From positions 1 through 34,506 of the forward strand of contig MNEW01000028.1 in the NCBI GenBank assembly GCA_001917895.1: DNA of 34,506 bases. The letters run 5' to 3'. The notes under the pieces were generated by a model that worked only from the letters and a program-made list of their open reading frames with translations, was not told the origin of the DNA and made no database searches. Below, piece by piece: positions 15,445 to 23,538 of the stretch. Position 1 is the stretch's first letter. Every line of letters begins with the position of its first letter. This DNA is from Actinobacteria bacterium 13_1_40CM_66_12. Its GTDB lineage: Bacteria; Chloroflexota; Dormibacteria; Dormibacterales; Dormibacteraceae. The position numbers were made by a program, and so were the translations under genes.

Positions 15445-15500
15445 CCTCCCCACCATGTGGGGAGGTCGGCTTCGCGGAGCGAAGCCGGGTGGGGGGAAAC
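15445..15500. repeat. Double-hairpin palindromic intergenic repeat between rpmF and fabD
   Basis: CCTCCCCAC (15445-15453) and GTGGGGAGG (15457-15465) form a perfect 9-bp stem with a 3-nt loop. Then GGCTTCGC (15468-15475) and GCGAAGCC (15479-15486) form a perfect 8-bp stem, followed by GGGTGGGGGG. The CTCCCC-stem, CTTCG-stem, GGGTGGGG order is typical of dispersed extragenic palindromes in high-GC genomes. It could act as an attenuator between rpmF and fabD. Confidence 0.6.
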
Positions 15501-15508
15501 ACTAACCA

Positions 15509-16426
15509 ATGCCGAAAGTTACCTTCCTCTTCCCAGGCCAGGGCTCCCAGCACGCGGGCATGGGCGCCGAGCTGCTCACCGATCCAGAGGTCTCTGATCT
15601 GTGCGACCGCTGCTCGAGCGCAGCAGACGTCGACCTCCGCCACCTGCTCACCGCGGCCGACGACGATGAGCTGCGGCTCACGCAGAACGCACAGCCTGCC
15701 CTGACCTTCATGGGCATCGCGCTGACGTTGCTCCTGAAGCGTCGCGGGGTCGAGCCCGCGGCCGCCGCGGGCCATTCGGTCGGCGAGTACGCCGCGCTGG
15801 CCGCCGGCGGCGCGGTGGGTGCTCCTCAGGTGATCAGGGCCGTGGTCGACCGTGGCAAGGCGATGGCGGAAGCGATCCCCGCGGGGACCAGCTCGATGTC
15901 CGCGGTCCTCGGCCTGGACTCGCAAGCGGTCGAGGTCGCCCTCGCAGGGATGAACGACGCCTGGCCGGCCAACTACAACACCCCGACGCAGACGGTAATC
16001 GCGGGCACCACGGCCGGGCTCGAAGCGGCGGCAAAAAGACTGCAGGAGGCCGGCGCCAAGCGAGTGATCCCGCTCAATGTCAGTGCTGCTTTTCACACGC
16101 CGTTGATGGCGCCGGCGGCGGAGCGACTGCGAACGGCGCTCGACCGCATCGAGTGGCGATCACCGCGCGTGCCCGTCATGGCCAACCTCACAGGACGCCC
16201 GCATCAAGGCGGTGATCGAATCCCACATGTGATGGAGATGCAGCTGCGCTCGCCGGTCCGCTGGGCAGCGTGCGTGGCCGCGCTGGTGGAAATGGGCTGC
16301 GATACCTTCATCGAGGTCGGGCCCAAACGCGCCTTGACCGGCATGATGCGTGAGCTCGTCCCCGGAAAGCTGGCGGTGGCCGTCGGGACTCCGGCGGGCG
16401 TGCAGGGCCTCGAAATCCCCGTTTAG
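15509..16426 (+). CDS. fabD: Malonyl-CoA:ACP transacylase
   Basis: FabD transfers malonyl groups from CoA to acyl carrier protein for fatty acid synthesis. The 305-residue protein begins VTFLFPGQGSQHAGMG, has the nucleophile elbow GHSVGEY with Ser90, QNAQPALTF before it, and NVSAAFHTPLM with the catalytic histidine near residue 195. The C-terminal FIEVGPKRALTGM is also typical. acpP, the gene for its acceptor protein, follows after 60 nt. No ketosynthase (fabH or fabF) lies in the cluster. Confidence 0.95.
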   Translation: MPKVTFLFPGQGSQHAGMGAELLTDPEVSDLCDRCSSAADVDLRHLLTAADDDELRLTQNAQPALTFMGIALTLLLKRRGVEPAAAAGHSVGEYAALAAGGAVGAPQVIRAVVDRGKAMAEAIPAGTSSMSAVLGLDSQAVEVALAGMNDAWPANYNTPTQTVIAGTTAGLEAAAKRLQEAGAKRVIPLNVSAAFHTPLMAPAAERLRTALDRIEWRSPRVPVMANLTGRPHQGGDRIPHVMEMQLRSPVRWAACVAALVEMGCDTFIEVGPKRALTGMMRELVPGKLAVAVGTPAGVQGLEIPV

Positions 16427-16432
16427 CTGGGC

Positions 16433-16441
16433 TGCTAGAGT
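16433..16441 (+). promoter_or_regulatory. Extended -10 promoter for acpP
   Basis: TGC followed by TAGAGT (16436-16441) forms an extended -10. Unlike the leaderless genes, it would leave a leader of about 40 nt containing GGAGG (16477-16481) before the TTG start at 16487. Confidence 0.4.
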
Positions 16442-16486
16442 AGTTGGCCGGAACACCCCCTATGTGCTTTCGCACTGGAGGCGAGA

Positions 16487-16735
16487 TTGGAAACCCAGAA
16501 ACTTAGCTTCGAAGACTTCAAGAACATCGTGGTGGAGCGCCTTGGCTGCGAGCCCGAGCAGGTGACGATGGACGCCTCCTTCCAGGAGGACCTGAACGCC
16601 GATTCGCTCGACCTCGTCGAGCTGATCTACGCGTTCGAAGAGAACACGGGTCTCGAGATTCCCGACGAGGACGCCGAGAAGATCACGACCGTCGGCCAAG
16701 CCTGGGAATACATACAGGAGAAGGCCGCCTCATAG
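16487..16735 (+). CDS. acpP: Acyl carrier protein
   Basis: An 82-residue acidic helical protein that carries acyl chains on phosphopantetheine. The attachment motif is [12 protein letters not shown] with Ser40, and [22 protein letters not shown] follows as in typical ACPs. Translation starts at TTG (16487), five nt after a GGAGG ribosome binding site. The TAG stop overlaps the proposed ATA start of rnc as ATAG. The acpP-rnc-smc-ftsY order is conserved in many Gram-positive-type bacteria. Confidence 0.95.
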   Translation: METQKLSFEDFKNIVVERLGCEPEQVTMDASFQEDLNADSLDLVELIYAFEENTGLEIPDEDAEKITTVGQAWEYIQEKAAS

Positions 16736-17628
16736 CACAGAGCGCTGCTCCCTTCGCGCAGTCGTTAGAACAGCTCCAGCAGAAGATCGGGATTCATTTT
16801 CGCGACCCGGGCCTTTTACTCGAGGCGGTCACCCACAGCTCCTTCGCCAACGAAAGCCCGCATCAATCGCCTCGCGACAACGAACGCCTCGAATATCTCG
16901 GCGATGCCGTGCTCCAGCTGATCACCGCCGAGTACCTGTACAAGCATCACCCCGGCGCAACGGAAGGGGAGCTGACACAGACGCGCTCCGCGATGGTCAA
17001 CACCAACACGCTCGCTCAGATGGCCGAGCAGCTCGACCTCGGCAGCTACCTGTATCTCGGCAAGGGCATCGCCAAAGGCGGCGGGCGCAATCTGAAGTCG
17101 CTGCTCGCGAATGCATTCGAGGCAGTGCTGGGAGCCGTGTTCCTGGACGCCGGCTACGACGCCGCCTACCACTACTACCTCAACCGATACCGGTCGCTGC
17201 CCACCCCGGCCCAGGACGAGAACTTCAAGGGCCGGCTCCAGCAGGTGGCGCAGGAGCGATTCGGCCAGACACCGTTCTACGACAGCGAGGGCGCGCGGGT
17301 CGGCAACCAGCGCGAGTACACGTCGGTGGTGTTCGCCGGCGCCGAGCCTCTCGGTACCGGGCATGGGGCCACGAAGCAAGAAGCCGAGCAGGAGGCTGCC
17401 AGGGCAGCGCTGCAGAGCCTGGGCGATGGCGCTGTTGCGCCCGCCACCCCAAAGGCGGCTAGGACGCCGAGGCCACGCAAACGCCGCGCGCCGGGCCCGC
17501 GCTCCACTCCGCCGGCCGAAATCGTATCGATCGTCCCGGAGCCCGAGCCGCAGACTGAGCCTGCCCGTGAGCCCGAGTCTTCGGGTGAGCCTGGCCGCAG
17601 CCGCCAGTTCGGGGAACCGATCGAGTAG
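16732..17628 (+). CDS. rnc: Ribonuclease III, proposed ATA start
   Basis: RNase III cleaves double-stranded RNA in rRNA and mRNA processing. The N-terminal domain shows [13 protein letters not shown], the catalytic helix [14 protein letters not shown], and [16 protein letters not shown], where Asn stands at a position that is Asp in E. coli. The double-stranded RNA-binding domain begins [17 protein letters not shown] and ends in [14 protein letters not shown]; a Pro/Arg-rich tail of about 55 residues follows. There is no ATG, GTG or TTG in frame until 16909, which is inside the catalytic helix. The best start is ATA at 16732: 7 nt after AAGG and overlapping the acpP stop as ATAG. This gives 298 residues. 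Confidence 0.9.
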   Translation: MAQSAAPFAQSLEQLQQKIGIHFRDPGLLLEAVTHSSFANESPHQSPRDNERLEYLGDAVLQLITAEYLYKHHPGATEGELTQTRSAMVNTNTLAQMAEQLDLGSYLYLGKGIAKGGGRNLKSLLANAFEAVLGAVFLDAGYDAAYHYYLNRYRSLPTPAQDENFKGRLQQVAQERFGQTPFYDSEGARVGNQREYTSVVFAGAEPLGTGHGATKQEAEQEAARAALQSLGDGAVAPATPKAARTPRPRKRRAPGPRSTPPAEIVSIVPEPEPQTEPAREPESSGEPGRSRQFGEPIE

Positions 17629-17650
17629 GGCACATGTTGTGCCCAGGACT

Positions 17651-17669
17651 CAGATGGGCCCCACATCTG
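17651..17669. repeat. Inverted repeat just upstream of the smc promoter
   Basis: CAGATG (17651-17656) and CATCTG (17664-17669) flank a 7-nt GC-rich loop. It ends one base before the TACCTT box of smc and starts 23 nt after the rnc stop. It could be a regulator site or a weak rnc terminator; no T-run follows. Confidence 0.35.
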
Positions 17670-17670
17670 C

Positions 17671-17676
17671 TACCTT
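17671..17676 (+). promoter_or_regulatory. -10 box for smc
   Basis: TACCTT ends 9 nt before the TTG start at 17686. No ribosome binding site is evident at the right distance, in keeping with leaderless initiation on TTG. Confidence 0.4.
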
Positions 17677-17685
17677 GAGGCGAAT

Positions 17686-20600
17686 TTGTTTCTGCGTTCA
17701 CTGAGCCTGCTGGGCTTCAAGACTTTCGCCCGGCAGACCGAGATTCGATTCGAAGGCGGCGTCACGGCGATCGTCGGGCCGAACGGCTCCGGCAAGACCA
17801 ACATCGTCGATTCCATCAAATGGGTCCTGGGCTCCGGCCAGGCGCGCGACCTGCGCGGCAAGAAGATGGAGGAGGTCATCTATGCCGGCGGCGAGCGGCG
17901 CTCGCGAGCGGCGTACGCCGAGGTCACGATGGTGTTCGACAACACCGCGGGCCGCCTGCCTGTCGACTACCACGAGGTCGCGATCAAGCGCCGGATCGAA
18001 CGGGACGGTGAGAGCGATTACTTCCTCAACGGCAGCCGAGTCCGGCGGCGCGACCTCATCCACCTCCTCGCCTCGACGGGACTCACCGTCGACTCGTACG
18101 CGATCATCGACCAGCGCGACATCGAGACGATCGTCGTGTGCACACCCGCGGAGCGACGGGCCTTGCTGGAAGAGGCGGCGCAGGTTCGCGGCGTCAAGGC
18201 GCGGCGCCAGGAAGCGGCCCAGCGACTGACCGAGCTGGCGCAGAACCTCCTGCGGCTCGAGGACCTTCGTTCGGAGATCGAACCCCGGCTTGAAGTGGTT
18301 CGCGCACAGGCGACTGCGGCAAAAGAGGCCAACGAAGCGCTGGCGAGGCTCGAGCTGCTGCGCGGCAGCATGGTCTGGGAGGAGTGGCGCGAGGCGCGCG
18401 ACGCCCACCGCCGCGCATCCTCACAGGCTCAGTCGCTCGAACGCCGCCTGATCGAAGCGCGCGAGCTGGCGAGGACGGCCGAATCCGAGTTCACCGATTG
18501 GCGCTTGCAGATGCAGTCCGCGCAGGACCGCAGGCTGGCTCGTCAGAACACGCTGGGGCGGCTTCGCCTGGAGCTGGCGGCTGCCGAGCACTCGCTCGAG
18601 CTCGCCGCTGCGCGGACCGAAAGCCACAAGGCGATCGCGGTCGCGCTGAGGCGCGACGATGGGCTCTCGAGGCACTCGAAGCCGTGCCGCCGCCGGCCCC
18701 GACTCCAGCCGAACCAGATGCACTGGATGTCCAGCGAGCTCAACGCTCGGCCGAGCAGGCGCGAAGGGCGGTCGCGATCGCTTCGTCGTCTCTCGCGGCG
18801 GTGCGCACCAGGCGCGAGTTCCTCGAACATCAGGTTGCGAGGCAACACGAGGGTGCGGAGGCCGCGGGGCGGATTCCGGACGCGGAAGCGGCGCTGGCCG
18901 CAGCGAGAGTCGCCGCTCGTGACGCGGAATCCGCGGGCGTCTCGATCGCGCGGCTTCGCTCCGAGCTGGAGGGCCTGGAATCGCTGCGTCCCGGGCCGGC
19001 ACCTGGTCTGATGCGGCTCGGCGATGTGATCACGGCCGAACCCGGGTATGAGCGGGCGCTCTCCGGCACGCTCGGGCCACTGGTCGATGCGCTGGTGGCC
19101 GCGGACGAGGACGTAGCGGCACGCGAATCAGGAGACGGCGAGTCTCAGCGCACCATCTTCTATCCGTTCGGAGCTGCGCCCGAGCCGAGAGCCGGGTCCA
19201 TGTTTCATCACGTTCGCGTCCGGAATGGTTACGAGTTGGTCGCGCGCCGGCTGCTCGGCCAGGTCGTCGTCGGTGTCGACGTCACGGTCGCCGGCGTTTA
19301 TCGGGAGCCGGGCCTGATCCGGGCCGGAGCCGACCCACGGGTGGCGATCGATGCCCGCCGCAGCCTCCTGGCGGAGCAGATCGACAGCCTCGCGTCCGCG
19401 GCCGCTCGCGTGGACTCGGCTGCAAAGCAGGTCAAAGAAGCTGAGGCGGCTTTAGACGAGATGCGGACCCGAGCCGCCGGCGCGACGAGCCTGGAGGAGT
19501 CGAAACGCCTGCTCGAAACTGTTCGCGAAGCCGAGAGGGTTGAAGCCGCGAAGCTGCCTGAGCTCGAGCGGGCGTCCGGGGATGCAGAGGACGCCGCCCT
19601 TGCCGGCATCCGCGAACGCGAGGCGCTCGCCACACAAAGGGTCGCCTTGCTGCAGGCGGAGCTCGAACGCGCCCGTTGGCGCGAACGGCGTGAAGACGTC
19701 GAAAGACAGCTGGCCTCCATCGAAGAAGACCTTGCCCGCCACCGGCATGCGGCCCAAGAGCGAGCACGTCGCGTGGCCGATGTGGAGAGCAGCGCGGCAG
19801 CGGCCGCCGAAGGGCTGCCACGCCTCAGCTCCGAGATCGACTCGGCGAAGGAGCGTCTCGCCGAGGCCGAGCGCGAATCCCCCGGCGAAGAGGCTGAGAT
19901 GGCCGAAGGCGCGCGGCGCCTGGTGGCACTCGAAGAGGCACGGATCGATGCCCGGCTCAAGGCGGGCACACTGGAGGGCAACCTCGAGCTCATCGCGCGA
20001 GAGACCGAGCTACTCGCGGCGCGCATGGAAGAGATCCGCCTGCGCATGCCCGACGGTGTGGCGCCGGAGGAGATCCCCGGTGGTAAGGCGCGCGAGAAAG
20101 AGATGCGGGCGCTGGAGCGGCGCTTGCAGGAGATCGGGCCGACCAACGCGCTGGCGGAAGCAGAGTGCCGTGAGCTAGAGGAGAGGTTCGAAACCCTGCG
20201 CACGCAGCTCGACGACATCACCGCCGCCCGCGCCGACCTGGAGCAGCTGATTGCCAAGCTGCGCGAAGAGGAAGAGCTGCGTTACGAGGCGGTGTTCGGA
20301 GCGGTGGCAGCCAACTTCCACGAATACTTTTCGCAGCTGGCGCCCGGCGGCCGGGCCACGCTGCGGCATGCAGACGGTGATGACGGTCCGCGCTCTGGCG
20401 TCGAGATTCTGGTTCAGCCTGCGCGCAAGCGCCTGCAGAACGTGACGCTGCTGTCGTCTGGAGAGAGATCGCTCGCCGCGCTCGCGCTCGTGCTGGCGCT
20501 GGATGAAGTCAACCCGAGCCCGTTCACCGTCCTCGACGAGGTTGATGCGGCCCTCGACGACGCCAACGTTGGCCGGTTTGGAGAGATGCTGGCTCGGCTG

Positions 20601-20777
20601 GGCACGCAGCGGCAGTTTCTCGTCATCACGCACAACCACGTGACGATGGCGCACGCGTCGACGCTGTACGGCATCCACCTCGACGAAAGCGGTGCCTCCC
20701 ACATTGTGTCGGTTCGCCTGGAGGACATTCGCAAGCCGGCAGCCCGAGCCGCGAGCAGCACTGCCCAGGCCGGCTGA
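17686..20777 (+). CDS. smc: Chromosome partition protein SMC, reading frame broken near 18650
   Basis: SMC is the ATPase of the condensin that compacts and segregates chromosomes. The N-terminal head has LRSLSLLGFKTFA and Walker A GPNGSGKT (residues 31-38). A coiled-coil arm follows. The hinge begins near 19000 (GDVITAEPGYERALSGTLG). The returning arm leads to the C-terminal head with LSSGERSLAALAL (usual signature LSGGE) and Walker B FTVLDEVDAALDD. Frame 1 is coding up to about 18645 (ESHKAIAVAL) and a second frame from about 18660 (ALEALEAV); one missing base explains the break. The joined length, about 1030 residues, is short for SMC (often about 1150-1190), so the arms are short. The TTG start follows a -10-like box by 9 nt. 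Confidence 0.88.
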
Positions 20778-20787
20778 TCTTTCAGCG

Positions 20788-21669
20788 GTGAGCGTCTGGA
20801 GCCGCGTCAGCGGCCGAACCAGGAAGGTCTTTGCCGCCGGTCTGCGCGCCCTCAGCCCGCCGCTGGCGGCCGGGTACCACCAGGAGCTGGAAGACCTCCT
20901 GGTAAGCGCCGACCTCGGACCGGCAATGGCGGCGCGCATGGTGGGCGCGGTGCGTGCGCGAAGCCCGCGCACCCGCGAAGAGGCGGAGGCGGCGCTGATC
21001 GAGGCGGCGACAGCGGTGATGTCGAAGCGCCCACGCGATCTGGGTCTCGTTGGGTCGCCCGCGTGCGTCCTCTTCTATGGCATCAATGGCGCCGGCAAGA
21101 CGACGACAATCGGCAAGCTGGCGCACCGGCTGCGTGTCCAGGACCGCCGCCCGCTCGTGGTCGCGGCGGACACGTATCGTGCCGCCGGGATCGCGCAAAT
21201 GGTCGAGTGGGCGGAGCGAGCAGGCGTCGCGAGCTTCGCCGGAAAGCCTGGGGCAGATCCGGCAGCGGTGGTCTTCGATGGAGTACGGAATGCGCGCAGC
21301 CGAGGCCTCGACGTCGTGCTGGTGGACACCGCGGGCCGCTTGCAGACTCAGCACAACCTCCTCCAGGAGCTCGCGAAGATAGGGCGCGTCGCCACAAAGG
21401 CACTCGACGGCGGTGGTTATGAATCGCTGCTGGTGCTGGACGCCGTGCTCGGGTTGTCGAGCCTTTCCCAGGCGCGGGCCTTCCACAAGGCGATCCCGAT
21501 GACGGGCCTCGTGCTCGCCAAGCTCGATGGCAGCGCCAAGGGCGGCGCCGTGATCGCGATCGAATCTGAGCTGGACGTCCCGGTCAAGCTGGCGGGCGTG
21601 GGGGAGGGCATCGACGACCTCGAGCCATTCGACGCCGAAGGCTTCGTGCGCTCATTGTTCGAGGCATGA
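20788..21669 (+). CDS. ftsY: Signal recognition particle receptor FtsY
   Basis: FtsY is the membrane-associated GTPase that receives ribosome-SRP complexes. The 293-residue NG domain shows INGAGKTTTIGKLA, the AADTYRAAGIAQM block, VLVDTAGRLQTQ, and LAKLDGSAKGGAVIA. The segment LDAVLGLSSLSQA replaces the usual DATTGQNAL, and DTYRAAG the usual DTFRAAA, so some G-domain motifs have drifted. No acidic N-terminal A domain is present; it starts directly with the N-domain helices. The GTG at 20788, 10 nt after the smc stop, was chosen because the frame further upstream is smc coding sequence. Its partner ffh lies about 1.9 kb downstream. Confidence 0.93.
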   Translation: MSVWSRVSGRTRKVFAAGLRALSPPLAAGYHQELEDLLVSADLGPAMAARMVGAVRARSPRTREEAEAALIEAATAVMSKRPRDLGLVGSPACVLFYGINGAGKTTTIGKLAHRLRVQDRRPLVVAADTYRAAGIAQMVEWAERAGVASFAGKPGADPAAVVFDGVRNARSRGLDVVLVDTAGRLQTQHNLLQELAKIGRVATKALDGGGYESLLVLDAVLGLSSLSQARAFHKAIPMTGLVLAKLDGSAKGGAVIAIESELDVPVKLAGVGEGIDDLEPFDAEGFVRSLFEA

Positions 21670-21672
21670 GCC

Positions 21673-22377
21673 GTGCCCATCGCTGATCCTCACTGCCACA
21701 CGCTCGCGTCCGACGGCATGGTGACGCCGGCGGAGCTCGTGGACGCAGCGGTGGCGACGGGTGTCAACCTCATCGCCATCACCGATCACGACACGATGGC
21801 CAATGCGGATGAGGTCGTGGAGCGCGGTCAGGCCGCCGGCATCTCCGTGGTGCCGGGCCAGGAGGTGACCACCAAGTGGCCCGCCCAGACGCACGTCCTC
21901 GGCTGGTTTCTCGAGAAACCGATCCCGCGGTCGATGTCGGTGCTGGATACCGTCAAGGCGATTCACGACCAGGGCGGGCTGGTGATCATCCCTCACCCGT
22001 TCATGCCGTTTTACTTCGCGTCGATGCAGCCGGACATGCTGCTCAGGCTCATCGACAAAGAACCGGTCGATGGAATCGAGGTCCTGTTCACAGCTCCAAC
22101 AGGCGCGCGCCGCAAGCGGATTCTGGATGACTTCATCGGTGCGCACCGCGAGCGCCTTGGTGCCCTCATCGGCGCCAGCGATTGTCACCTCGGTCGCCAC
22201 GACATCGCACAGGTCATTACCACGTACGAGGGCGACTTCCGGACGGCGGTGACGGAGCGCACCACTGTACCGCGACGCGGCCGGCAGAGGGGAGCGGTGC
22301 CTATGGAGCTGGCGCTGCGCCAGCAGTGGCGCGCGCTGGTCGACCTACCGATCAGACGGTTCCGAGGCCAGGTCTAG
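21673..22377 (+). CDS. PHP-domain phosphoesterase
   Basis: A 234-residue metal-dependent phosphoesterase of the polymerase-and-histidinol-phosphatase family. Metal-binding motifs appear in order: DPHCHTLASDG at the N-terminus, AITDHDTM near residue 37, GQEVTT near 62, IIPHPF near 106, and GASDCHLG near 175. Such small PHP proteins hydrolyse phosphorylated nucleotides or small phosphates; the substrate cannot be told. The GTG at 21673 is 3 nt after the ftsY stop, so it is probably cotranscribed with smc-ftsY. The last part (from about residue 190) is basic and not family-specific. It ends 3 nt from the convergent RAM-domain gene. Confidence 0.85.
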   Translation: MPIADPHCHTLASDGMVTPAELVDAAVATGVNLIAITDHDTMANADEVVERGQAAGISVVPGQEVTTKWPAQTHVLGWFLEKPIPRSMSVLDTVKAIHDQGGLVIIPHPFMPFYFASMQPDMLLRLIDKEPVDGIEVLFTAPTGARRKRILDDFIGAHRERLGALIGASDCHLGRHDIAQVITTYEGDFRTAVTERTTVPRRGRQRGAVPMELALRQQWRALVDLPIRRFRGQV

Positions 22378-22380
22378 CGG

Positions 22381-22677
22381 CTAGCGGTTGAGACCGGTGT
22401 CCTCGAGGCCGAGGCCGAACATCGACTCCAGGTCGTGAGCGGAGAATTGCTGAAAGGCGACCATCGTCTGGGTGCGCTCGATGCCCTCGAGCTTCGTGAG
22501 CCGTCGGGTCACCACGTCAGCCAGCTCGTCGTGCTCCCGCACGCGCACGATGGCGACGAAGTCCCACTCGCCGGTCACCGTGTAGACCTCCGCCACACCG
22601 GGAACGTCGGCCAGCCTGGGTCCGAGATCCGTCAGCGCGTCGCGCGCCGACTTGACCAGGATCACCGCGGTGAGCAT
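22381..22677 (-). CDS. Stand-alone Lrp/AsnC ligand-binding (RAM) domain protein
   Basis: The 98-residue protein consists only of the Lrp/AsnC effector domain: MLTAVILVKSARDAL forms the first strand and helix, followed by VPGVAEVYTVTGEWDFVAIVRV and LTKLEGIERTQTMVAFQQF, all typical of the ferredoxin-like RAM fold. No DNA-binding HTH precedes it. Such lone RAM proteins can bind amino acids or pair with full-length Lrp regulators. The ATG at 22677 lies 3 nt after the stop of the DinB-like gene, so the two form a small minus-strand operon inserted in an otherwise plus-strand cluster. Confidence 0.85.
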   Translation of the reverse strand: MLTAVILVKSARDALTDLGPRLADVPGVAEVYTVTGEWDFVAIVRVREHDELADVVTRRLTKLEGIERTQTMVAFQQFSAHDLESMFGLGLEDTGLNR

Positions 22678-22680
22678 TGC

Positions 22681-23184
22681 CTAGGTCGCCTCGACATGCA
22701 CGATCCCGCCGGTGGCATTTCCGTATGCCCACACGTCCATGTCACCGTAAGTCAGCCCGTTGTGGCCCAGGATCGTGCAGATGTGAGTGCGGTGGTCGTT
22801 GCCGTGATGCAGCGCCTGTACGACCACGACTCCGGAGTAGAGCTTGACCCGCCCCCGATCGCGATCGGTCTCGTGAGCCTCATCCGGTGAGACGTACGGG
22901 GCGATCTCGATCAGCTTGTCGCCGCTACGCACCGCATGTTCCCTCAATACCGCAATCCCTGGGAACGGCTCATCGCGTTCGTTGATCTGCGGCTCGCCTG
23001 CACCAAGGCGCTTGAGATAGCGCTGTTCGGCGGCCAGCAGATGAAGGAAGGTCGAAGCGATCGTGCCGTACGTGCCGGGAGCACTCATCTGCAGCTGCTC
23101 ACCCGTGAATTCGGCGCACACGTCGAGCAGATGAAGGTTCGCCCATTTGTTGTACCGGAACGCTTCGACCAGTAAAGGCTGCAT
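22681..23184 (-). CDS. DinB-like four-helix metalloprotein
   Basis: A 167-residue DinB/YfiT-type protein. The first helix FRYNKWANLHLLDVC carries the family pattern, TFLHLLAAEQRYLKRL contains a metal-binding histidine, and LHHGNDHRTHICTILGHNG supplies the HxxxHR motif. DinB-superfamily members include thiol-dependent transferases such as bacillithiol and mycothiol S-transferases; substrate and cofactor are not readable here. The ATG at 23184 follows TACAAT by 9 nt and also has GAGGAG nearby. It is divergent from ylxM, 36 nt between start codons. The downstream RAM-domain gene is 3 nt away. Confidence 0.85.
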   Translation of the reverse strand: MQPLLVEAFRYNKWANLHLLDVCAEFTGEQLQMSAPGTYGTIASTFLHLLAAEQRYLKRLGAGEPQINERDEPFPGIAVLREHAVRSGDKLIEIAPYVSPDEAHETDRDRGRVKLYSGVVVVQALHHGNDHRTHICTILGHNGLTYGDMDVWAYGNATGGIVHVEAT

Positions 23185-23193
23185 GACTCCTCG

Positions 23194-23199
23194 ATTGTA
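23194..23199 (-). promoter_or_regulatory. -10 box for the dinB-like gene
   Basis: TACAAT on the minus strand, 9 nt before the ATG at 23184. It matches the TATAAT consensus at five of six positions. Confidence 0.45.
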
Positions 23200-23206
23200 A
23201 GGCTGG

Positions 23207-23212
23207 TAAGCT
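23207..23212 (+). promoter_or_regulatory. -10 box for ylxM
   Basis: TAAGCT ends 8 nt before the ylxM ATG at 23221. It lies 7 bp from the opposing dinB -10 box. Confidence 0.45.
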
Positions 23213-23220
23213 GTCAAGGT

Positions 23221-23538
23221 ATGGCCCTTGACACCTTGGCGACGAGGAGCCGTCACCTCGCCCTTTTCGAGCGATATGGAGCGCTTCTCACCCAGCACCA
23301 GCAGGAGGTCCTCGACCTCTCCCTGCGCAGCGATTGGTCGCTGGCGGAGATCGCCGGTCATCAGGGCACCTCGCGGGCGGCCGTGCACGACATCGTGAAA
23401 CGCTCGACCGACGCCCTCGAGGAATTTGAGCGCCGCTTGGGCCTGCTCGCCGAGGCCGGACGAAGGCGCCGCAAGGTGGCTTCGCTCGAGCGCGAGCTCG
23501 CGGGCCTGAAGGGTCGCCTGGCGGAGCTCGAGGGTTAG
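23221..23538 (+). CDS. ylxM: YlxM-like helix-turn-helix protein
   Basis: A 105-residue protein resembling YlxM, an SRP-associated protein with a sigma-70 region-4-like HTH. RYGALLTQHQQEVLDLSLRSDWSLAEIA is followed by the recognition helix segment GTSRAAVHDIVKRS. A C-terminal coiled coil (RKVASLERELAGLKGRLAEL) follows. In Gram-positive bacteria ylxM directly precedes ffh and its product stimulates the SRP GTPase cycle, which matches the position here: its stop TAG is immediately followed by the ffh ATG. The start follows TAAGCT by 8 nt. Confidence 0.88.
   Translation: MALDTLATRSRHLALFERYGALLTQHQQEVLDLSLRSDWSLAEIAGHQGTSRAAVHDIVKRSTDALEEFERRLGLLAEAGRRRRKVASLERELAGLKGRLAELEG

Noticed and set aside
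17101..17160. Loss of RNase III activity because Asn stands at a position that is Asp in E. coli
   Set aside because: I recall Asn at this site in other apparently functional RNase III proteins, and the other acidic residues are intact, so it was not flagged as inactivating.
16909..17628. RNase III starting at the GTG at 16909
   Set aside because: It begins inside the catalytic helix and drops conserved residues encoded upstream in the same open frame.
18635..18670. Programmed -1 frameshift in smc
   Set aside because: No X-XXY-YYZ slippery heptamer or clear downstream pseudoknot is visible; a missing base is simpler.
22370..22392. Tandem CTAGCGG at the PHP/RAM gene junction as an attachment site
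   Set aside because: Only two 7-bp copies, with no integrase or flanking element; probably chance.
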